A stretch of DNA of 64,000 nt from contig JAKZAN010000070.1 of the NCBI GenBank assembly GCA_023053545.1, positions 1 to 64,000 of the forward strand, given 5' to 3'. The notes below the pieces were generated by a model, which saw nothing but the letters and a program-made list of their open reading frames with translations, ran no database searches and was not told where the DNA came from. Positions 57,992 through 64,000 of this stretch are shown in pieces (positions within the stretch are counted from its first letter, which is position 1; the number at the start of each line of letters is the position of its first letter). Both the position numbers and the translations under genes were made by a program. Source of the stretch: Lepidurus packardi (lineage: Eukaryota > Arthropoda > Branchiopoda > Notostraca > Triopsidae).

Positions 57992-60534
57992 ATGTTTTCA
58001 ACGGAGCGATGTAGTTCATCATCCGAATCTTGCATGCCGATTCGGAAGATTTGTCTCGCAGAAGTGCGGCTTTGTATTGTTTGCTCGACAGGACCGACGA
58101 CAGTCCATCCGAAAATCGTTTGTACAGCCCTGGGACCGACAGTGCCTCTTGCAGGCTTCAAAATAGCCAAAGGTTCGTGTGCCTCTACGACATCCATGCC
58201 GAGGAGTACCGTAACATCATCGTCCTTCATTTCTGGAAGCTCCAAGCCTCTCAAGTGATTGTGAGCCTTTTGCAGTCGTTGAAAATCATAACGTCGATTT
58301 GAAATGTTGAGATTAGGAACGGTGAGCGCTCCCGAAACTTGCACGACGTATTTTCCGTCGAGAGAGGAGACTTCGAACTCCACAGTCTTCACGCGAAAAA
58401 CCGGGTCATTTCCATGGAACGTCTCGAGGTGAATATTCTTCTCAGGGCCATTTAAAGATAAGCTTCGGGCGACATCTCTTCTAATAAGTGACACTTCGCT
58501 GCCAGTGTCGAGCAGAGCGTGTACGCGTAAAGACTTCCCATTTTTGGAGATTATAACGGGAACTAATGATAGAAGAACAATTCTCCCAGGCGCGAATCTC
58601 ATATGATAGACTGCGGGTCCTGGCTGGCTTTTCGCTGGAGAACGATTTGGGTAAACTCGGGGAGCGCCGTGCAGCAATGGGTGATGTTTTTCTTTACAGC
58701 CGTCGACTGCACAGGCCTGCTTTCGGCCACATTCCCGACTTCGATGGGAGTCTTCGAGGCAGGAGAAGCAGAGCGATTTTTCCTTGACAACTTCAGCACG
58801 CTCCTTCGTCTGCAACGCGACGAATTTTCGACAATCGGAAATACTGTGCCCAACTTTCGCGCATACTTGGCAAGTTTTTGGGGCAGAGTTTTCGCTCGTT
58901 GCATAAACATGCTTCGATTGGGGCGTCTTCGTAGCCAGGGGTGACCTTTTCAAAGGCCCCGGTTTGGTTTCGAATTGTTCAATCGGTTGAACTGTCATTT
59001 GGCTTAAAACGAGTTGATCAAGCCAAGCGTCGAAATAAGACAGATCAGCGAGACGAGGTTGTATACTAAATACTCTTTCCCCCCATCTATTTCTGAGAGG
59101 CTTGGGCAATTTGTTGACAAGCTGTGACAGGGTTGCGCTCGATTGCAAGTCTTGGTGATACCCACAGTGCTCAAGAGACGTAACAGCGCCATGGACTTCG
59201 TTAGCAAATTCTTGAAGAGCTTCGAAATCTTCAGAGCGTAGCTGTGTAATGTTAAGCAATTTCGCAATGAAAGCTCTGGCAATTAGATGAGGATGGCCAT
59301 ATCTTCGTTGCAGTTCCGCTAGGGCCGTTTTATACAAGGAGGGGCTATGTAGTGTTTGCGCAATCGATCCCCTTACTCTGTAATCCAAAAGTTCTCTTAA
59401 ATAAGCGAGTTTTTGAGCGTCGGAACAGCCCGATTCATGGATCAGAGCTCTGAAATTAGCAATAAACATCGTCCATCGTCTCGGGTCTCCATTAAACGGG
59501 GTAATCGTGATCTTTGGGAGTCCGGAACTCTTACCACCATGAGAACTGCGTTCTCCGCGATTTTCTGATTCTTCGTATATCCACGCATCTTCGCGATTTG
59601 CAACCTCTTCTCCACGATAGGTGGCGTTGGCAACTGTCCTCTCGTTTGTGGAAGCTGGAGTAGTAGTTTCGCTTCTGTCGGGGACCAGGGCAGTTTGGTG
59701 TGTTGGACTCACTCGTACGTCAAGCGACACGTTGGAAGGACGTGTTGCCGTCCCCGTGATGAGCATAGGCTCTCCAACTACCTCCTCAACATCTTCGCGT
59801 AGTGAATTTGCTTCTAAACGAAGTTGGGCGACTTCATTTTCGTAATGTCGTCTCTCTCGGGCCAACTGTGCTCTCTGTTCCTCTTCCTCCAGTTGCATCT
59901 GCATTTCCCTTAGCCTTTTTCGGCAGGCCTCCTCTTCTACGGCGTCTTCGTTTAACCGATGGAGACGCAATTCGGCAGAGGCAAGGCGTAATTGGGATTC
60001 CCGATGCCGCATGCTTGAGGATTTGCTCGCGATGCTGCCCTCTGCAGGCGATTGGGACGAACGGGACGAATGGGAAGAGATAAGCGAGCGCGATACGATT
60101 GATGATGGAGGGTCGTTAGCTCTTGAGGAACGATATTCTTCGATATTCAGAAAAGACGCGAATGCGTCTCTCTCTATTTTCGTTAAATACGCTTCGGCGT
60201 TCGCTCTTTGGCGGTCTTTCAGCCCCCGAGCCGTGATGTAGCGTTTGTTAAGGTCTGCACATTCCTTGAGACCCTCGGAAAGCTGCTGCCGTAGAACTTC
60301 GAGTGCGCTGCGGCTGCCGCGGTTTGCGGTGTGTGCATCAATTCGTTTGATACACACGTTGACGCGCTTCGTGGCTTCGGTACGAAGCTTGCGTAAAAAA
60401 CGAACGTCTGACGCGTCACGTTCGTCATCTGAGAATTCATTGTTGACGTCACGCTCGACATCCGAGAATTCATTGTTGACGTCACGCTTGCCATCCGAGA
60501 ATTCATTGTTGGCTGGCGCGTTGGCGTACGCCAT
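57925..60534 (-). CDS. gag: Gag and aspartic protease polyprotein (copy 2, 869 aa)
   Basis: Same start choice (ATG at 60534) and domain order as copy 1: 11-residue repeats at 9-41, coiled coil, DUF1759-like core, three zinc knuckles and DTGS at 676-679, all intact. It differs from copy 1 at six residues: D4A, R161Q, K417L, A572V, L713F and E772D. K417L needs two base changes in one codon (TTT to TAG on the plus strand near 59286). None hits a zinc ligand or the protease active site. The frame is complete, so Gag protein could be made from this copy if transcribed. Confidence 0.92.
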   Translation of the reverse strand: MAYANAPANNEFSDGKRDVNNEFSDVERDVNNEFSDDERDASDVRFLRKLRTEATKRVNVCIKRIDAHTANRGSRSALEVLRQQLSEGLKECADLNKRYITARGLKDRQRANAEAYLTKIERDAFASFLNIEEYRSSRANDPPSSIVSRSLISSHSSRSSQSPAEGSIASKSSSMRHRESQLRLASAELRLHRLNEDAVEEEACRKRLREMQMQLEEEEQRAQLARERRHYENEVAQLRLEANSLREDVEEVVGEPMLITGTATRPSNVSLDVRVSPTHQTALVPDRSETTTPASTNERTVANATYRGEEVANREDAWIYEESENRGERSSHGGKSSGLPKITITPFNGDPRRWTMFIANFRALIHESGCSDAQKLAYLRELLDYRVRGSIAQTLHSPSLYKTALAELQRRYGHPHLIARAFIAKLLNITQLRSEDFEALQEFANEVHGAVTSLEHCGYHQDLQSSATLSQLVNKLPKPLRNRWGERVFSIQPRLADLSYFDAWLDQLVLSQMTVQPIEQFETKPGPLKRSPLATKTPQSKHVYATSENSAPKTCQVCAKVGHSISDCRKFVALQTKERAEVVKEKSLCFSCLEDSHRSRECGRKQACAVDGCKEKHHPLLHGAPRVYPNRSPAKSQPGPAVYHMRFAPGRIVLLSLVPVIISKNGKSLRVHALLDTGSEVSLIRRDVARSLSLNGPEKNIHLETFHGNDPVFRVKTVEFEVSSLDGKYVVQVSGALTVPNLNISNRRYDFQRLQKAHNHLRGLELPEMKDDDVTVLLGMDVVEAHEPLAILKPARGTVGPRAVQTIFGWTVVGPVEQTIQSRTSARQIFRIGMQDSDDELHRSVENMWETESSVPSQPLRSYSLMTTR
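60412..60510 (-). repeat. 33-bp x 3 tandem repeat in the start of gag (copy 2)
   Basis: Identical arrangement to copy 1, three NNEFSDxxRDV-type units, so the repeat number was fixed before the 8.06-kb duplication. Confidence 0.9.
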
Positions 60535-60630
60535 TGTACGAAGTACGAAAGTAAATGCGTCAAAAAACAAGTTTGAGATCGAAAATTTAGTACTTAACAG
60601 TTTGCGAGGCGAAAAGAAAAACCGATTGGT

Positions 60631-60648
60631 TTCCCGGTCGATGCACCA
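60631..60648 (-). promoter_or_regulatory. Primer-binding site, tRNA-Gly type (copy 2)
   Basis: Identical to the site in copy 1, two bases inside the 5' LTR, with the same single mismatch to the tRNA-Gly 3' end. Confidence 0.8.
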
Positions 60649-60650
60649 AA

Positions 60651-60895
60651 TGGTCAGCCCAAATATCGTGAGCTGGCTGGGAAACGTTACGATATCACTC
60701 TGATAATTTAAATAACAAAAACGACTATATTTCGTCAATCGTGTGTACAGAAACAAAGAAATTTTTGGGGGTTACGATGGTCGACTAACCGTTGTCGAGA
60801 ACGGACCGAGAGTAACATGCCTTAGCGAGAACATGTAATAGTAACAATGAATTTTTGCAATATTGAAATCTACCTTCCGTATCTAGTACGGAACA
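60651..60895 (-). repeat. 5' LTR of element 2 (245 bp)
   Basis: Carries the right-LTR states shared with 52590-52834 (five-G run followed by TTACG, GGACCG, AACATGCC, TTTAAATAAC) but keeps TGGTCAGCCC and CCTTCCGTA as in the left LTRs. It is thus closer to the ancestral right LTR than copy 1 is. Confidence 0.95.
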
Positions 60896-63800
60896 CCAGG
60901 CCTAAACAGGTCTAAACTGGTTTAAACTAGTTTATTAACTGTTTGCACTGGTTTAAACTTGTTTATACTAGTTCAAACTGGTTTAAACTGGTTTACACAG
61001 GTCTAAACTGGTTTAAGCGAGTTCATAAACTGGTTTATACCGGTGTAAACAGGTCTAAACTGGTTTAAGCTGGTTCATAAACTGGTTTATACCGGTGTAA
61101 ACAGGTCTAAACTGGTTCTAAATGGTATAAACTGGTTTACACAGGTCTAAACTGGTTTATACTGGTTTATACTAGTTCAAACTGGTTTAAATTTTTTTTA
61201 ACAGGTCTAAGCTTGTTTAAGCTAGTTTATAAACTGGTTTAAACCGTTTTTAACTGGCTTACACTGGTTTAAACCAGGCCTAAAAAGGTCTAAACTAGTT
61301 TAAACTAGTTTATTAACTGTTTTACACTGGTTTAACCTGGTTTATACTAGTTCAAACTGGTTTAAACTGGTCTACTCATGTCTAAACTGGTTTACTCATG
61401 TCTAAACTGGTTTAACGTAGTTTATAAACTGGTTTATACTAGTTCAAACTGGTTTAAACCGGTTAAAACTGGCTTAATCTGGTTTAAACTGGTTAAAACT
61501 AGATTATAAACTGGTTTATACCGGTGTAAACAGGTCTAAACTGGTTTTAACTGGTATAAACTAGTTCAAACTGGTTTAAATTTTTTTAACAGGTCTAAAC
61601 TGGTTTAAACTGGTTTATACTAGTTCAAACTGGTTTAAGCCGGTTAAAACTGGCTTAATCTGGTTTAAACTGGTCAAAACCAGATTATAAACTGGTTTAT
61701 ACCGGTGTAAACAGGTCTAAACTGGTTTTAACTGGTATAAACAGGTTTACAAAGGTTTAAACTGGTTTATACTAGTTCAAACTGGTTGAAATTTTTTTAA
61801 CAGGTCTAAACTTGTTTTAACTAGTTTATAAACTGGTTTAAAACGTTTTCAACTGGATTAAACTGGCTTAAACTGGTTTAAACCAGGCCTAAACAGGTCT
61901 TAACTGGTTTATACTAGTTTATTAACTGTTTTACACTGGTTTAAACTTGTTTATACTAGTTTAAACTGGTTTAAACTGGCTTACACAGGTCTAAACTGGT
62001 TTAAGCTAGTTTATAAACTGGTTTATACCTTTGTAAACAGGTCTAAACTGGTTCTAAATGGCATAAACTGGTTTACACAGGTCTAAACTGGTTTAAACTG
62101 GTTTATACTAGTTCAAACTGGTTTAGACTGGTCTACTCATGTCAAAACTGGTTAACTCATGTCTAAACTTTTTTAAGGTAGTTTATAGACTGGTTTATAC
62201 TAGTTCAAACTGGTTTAAACCGGTTAAAACTGGCTTAATCTGGTTTAAACTGGTCAAAACTAGATTATAAACTGGTTTATACCGGTGTAAACAGGTCTAA
62301 ACTGGTTTTAACTGGTATAAACTGGTTTACACAGGTCTAAACTGGTTTAAACTGGTTTATACTAGTTCAAACTGGTTGAAATTTTTTTAACAGGTCTAAA
62401 CTTGTTTTAACTAGTTTATAAACTGGTTTAAAACGTTTTTAACTGGATTAAACTGGCTTAAACTGGTTTAAACCAGGCCTAAACAGGTCTTAACTGGTTT
62501 ATACTAGTTTATTAACTGTTTTACACTGGTTTAAACTTGTTTATACTAGTTTAAACTGGTTTAAACTGGTTTACACAGGTCTAAACTGGTTTAAGCTAGT
62601 TTATAAACTGGTTTACACCGGTGTAAACAGGTCCAAACTGGTTCTAAATGGTATAAACTGGTTTACACAGGTCTAAACTGGTGTAAACTGGTTTATACTA
62701 GTTCAAACTGGTTTAAACCGGTTAAAACTGGCTTAATCTGGTTTAAACTGGTCAAAACTAGATTATAAACTGGTTTATACCAGTGTAAACAGGTCTAAAC
62801 TGGTTTTAACTGGTATAAACTGGTTTACACAGGTCTAAACTGGTTTAAACTGGTTGATACTAGTTCAAACTGGTTGAAATTTTTTTAACAGGTCTAAACT
62901 TGTTCAAACTAGTTTATAAACTGGTTTAAAACGTTTTTAACTGGCTTAAACTGGTTTAAACCAGGCCTAAACAGGTCTAAACTGGTTTAAACTAGTTTAT
63001 TAACTGTTTTACACTGGTTTAAACTTGTTTATACTAGTTCAAACTGGTTTAAACTGGTTCTAAATAGTATAAACTGGTTTACACAGGTCTAAACTGGTTT
63101 ATACTGGTTTATACTAGTTCAAACTGGTTTAAATTTTTTTTAACAGGTCTAAGCTTGTTTAAGCTAGTTTATAGACTGGTTTAAAACGTTTTTAACTGGC
63201 TTAAACTGGTTTAAACCAGGCCTAAAAAGGTCTAAACTGGTTTAAACTAGTTTATTAACTGTTTTACACTGGTTTAACCTGGTTTATACTAGTTCAAACT
63301 GGTTTAAACTGGTCTACTCATGTCTAAACTGGTTTACTCATGTCTAAACTGGTTTAACGTAGTTTATAAACTGGTTTATACTAGTTCAAACTGGTCTAAA
63401 CCGGTTAAAACTGGCTTAATCTGGTTTAAACTGGTTAAAACTAGATTATAACTGGTTTATACCGGTGTAAACAGGTCTAAACTGGTTTTAACTGGTATAA
63501 ACTAGTTCAAACTGGTTTAAATTTTTTTAACAGGTCTAAACTGGTTTAAACTAGTTTATTAACTGTGTTACACTGGTTTAAACTTGTTTATACTAGTTCA
63601 AACTGGTTTAAACTGGTTTACACAGGTCTAAACTGGTTTAAGCTAGTTTATAAACTGGTTTATACCGGTGTAAACAGGTCTAAACTGGTTCTAAATGGTA
63701 TAAACTGGTTTACACAGGTCTAAACTGGTTTAAACTGGTTTATACTAGTTCAAACTGGTTTAAGCCGGTTAAAACTGGCTTAATCTGGTTTAAACTGGTC

Positions 63801-64000
63801 AAAACCAGATTATAAACTGGTTTATACCGGTGTAAACAGGTCTAAACTGGTTTTAACTGGTATATACTAGTTCAAACTGGTTTAGACTGGTCTACTCATG
63901 TCAAAACTGGTTTACTCATGTCTAAACTGGTTTAAGGTAGTTTATAGACTGGTTTATACTAGTTCAAACTGGTTTAAACCGTTTAAAACTGGCTTAATCT
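60896..64000. repeat. Decamer satellite, right block
   Basis: Begins with the right target duplication CCAGG, then the same satellite as after element 1 up to about 61610, where about 184 bp are missing relative to copy 1. Further right there is a local repeat: the AACTGGATTAAACTGGC variant and TTATACTAGTTTATTAACTG occur near 61850-61925 and again near 62450-62515. The array runs off the window edge. No gene is seen. Confidence 0.95.

Larger units (their letters stand above)
54424..60895 (-). mobile_element. BEL/Pao LTR retrotransposon, copy 2 (6472 bp)
   Basis: Same length and parts as copy 1 at an offset of 8061 bp: 5' LTR 60651-60895, PBS 60631-60648, gag-protease 57925-60534, pol to 54557, 3' LTR 54424-54667. 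It shares the frame change and the integrase TAA with copy 1. Its LTRs differ by 4 substitutions and one indel, and all five differences are also found between the LTRs of copy 1. The two elements therefore descend from one insertion. Confidence 0.95.
46003..61610. repeat. 8.06-kb tandem segmental duplication carrying a BEL/Pao element
   Basis: Unit 1 is about 46003-54045 and unit 2 about 54046-61610. From the left LTR (46363/54424) to beyond the right LTR the offset is constantly 8061 bp. Left of the element the offset is 8043 because unit 2 has 18 extra bp near 54331-54352. Flanking satellite is part of the copy: a private variant TAAACTCTTTTTAACTGG sits at 46192 and 54235. To the right, homology runs to about 61610; unit 2 then lacks about 184 bp (corresponding to about 53548-53731). 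Comparing the elements I count 17 substitutions and no indel in 6472 bp, about 99.7% identity. Confidence 0.95.

Noticed and set aside
46363..60895. Two independent insertions of the same family into a favoured site
   Set aside because: Independent insertions would each start with identical LTRs; here both elements share the same left-versus-right LTR differences and a private variant in the flanking satellite.
182..64000. Telomeric array
   Set aside because: The unit is not TTAGG, TTAGGG or a relative, and it changes internally into higher-order modules.

Overview
This window is animal repeat DNA, most likely arthropod and probably insect (inferred from the family of mobile element present; the species cannot be named from the sequence). 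I see no host gene, tRNA, rRNA, CRISPR array or bacterial feature. About 51 kb of the 64 kb is one head-to-tail, AT-rich satellite. It is built from degenerate 10-bp units close to AAACTGGTTT and is always in the same orientation. The likely setting is heterochromatin, for example pericentromeric, but the sequence does not prove that.

Layout: 1-181 is the end of a different satellite (78-bp period, TTGAAATTT-rich). It abuts the decamer satellite directly. 182-46362 is decamer satellite carrying nested tandem duplications (948 bp, 787 bp, 1480 bp, 1600 bp, about 2717 bp, about 3306 bp), several nearly identical. 46363-52834 is a complete 6472-bp BEL/Pao LTR retrotransposon on the minus strand. 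52835-54423 is 1.59 kb of satellite. 54424-60895 is a second 6472-bp copy at a constant offset of 8061 bp. 60896-64000 is satellite again.

Each element has 244/245-bp LTRs starting TG and ending CA, a perfect 5-bp target duplication (CCAGG), and a primer-binding site matching the 3' end of tRNA-Gly. The order on the minus strand is 5' LTR, PBS, Gag with three zinc knuckles, aspartic protease, reverse transcriptase, RNase H, integrase, Pao-type C-terminal domain, 3' LTR. No envelope gene is present. Both copies share two defects: a frame change between protease and reverse transcriptase, and a TAA inside integrase just before its third catalytic residue. Neither is likely to encode a full Gag-Pol, although gag is intact.

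The main result is that the two elements are not two insertions. They share the insertion point, the target duplication, both defects and the LTR-specific variants, and the flanking satellite is copied too. One retrotransposon inserted into the satellite, decayed slightly, and was then duplicated as part of an 8.06-kb satellite block. The satellite is therefore amplifying a gene-bearing unit. A second point is that the decamer matches the Grainyhead/CP2-type (AACYGGTT) and Myb-type (AACTG) recognition sequences roughly every 20 bp.
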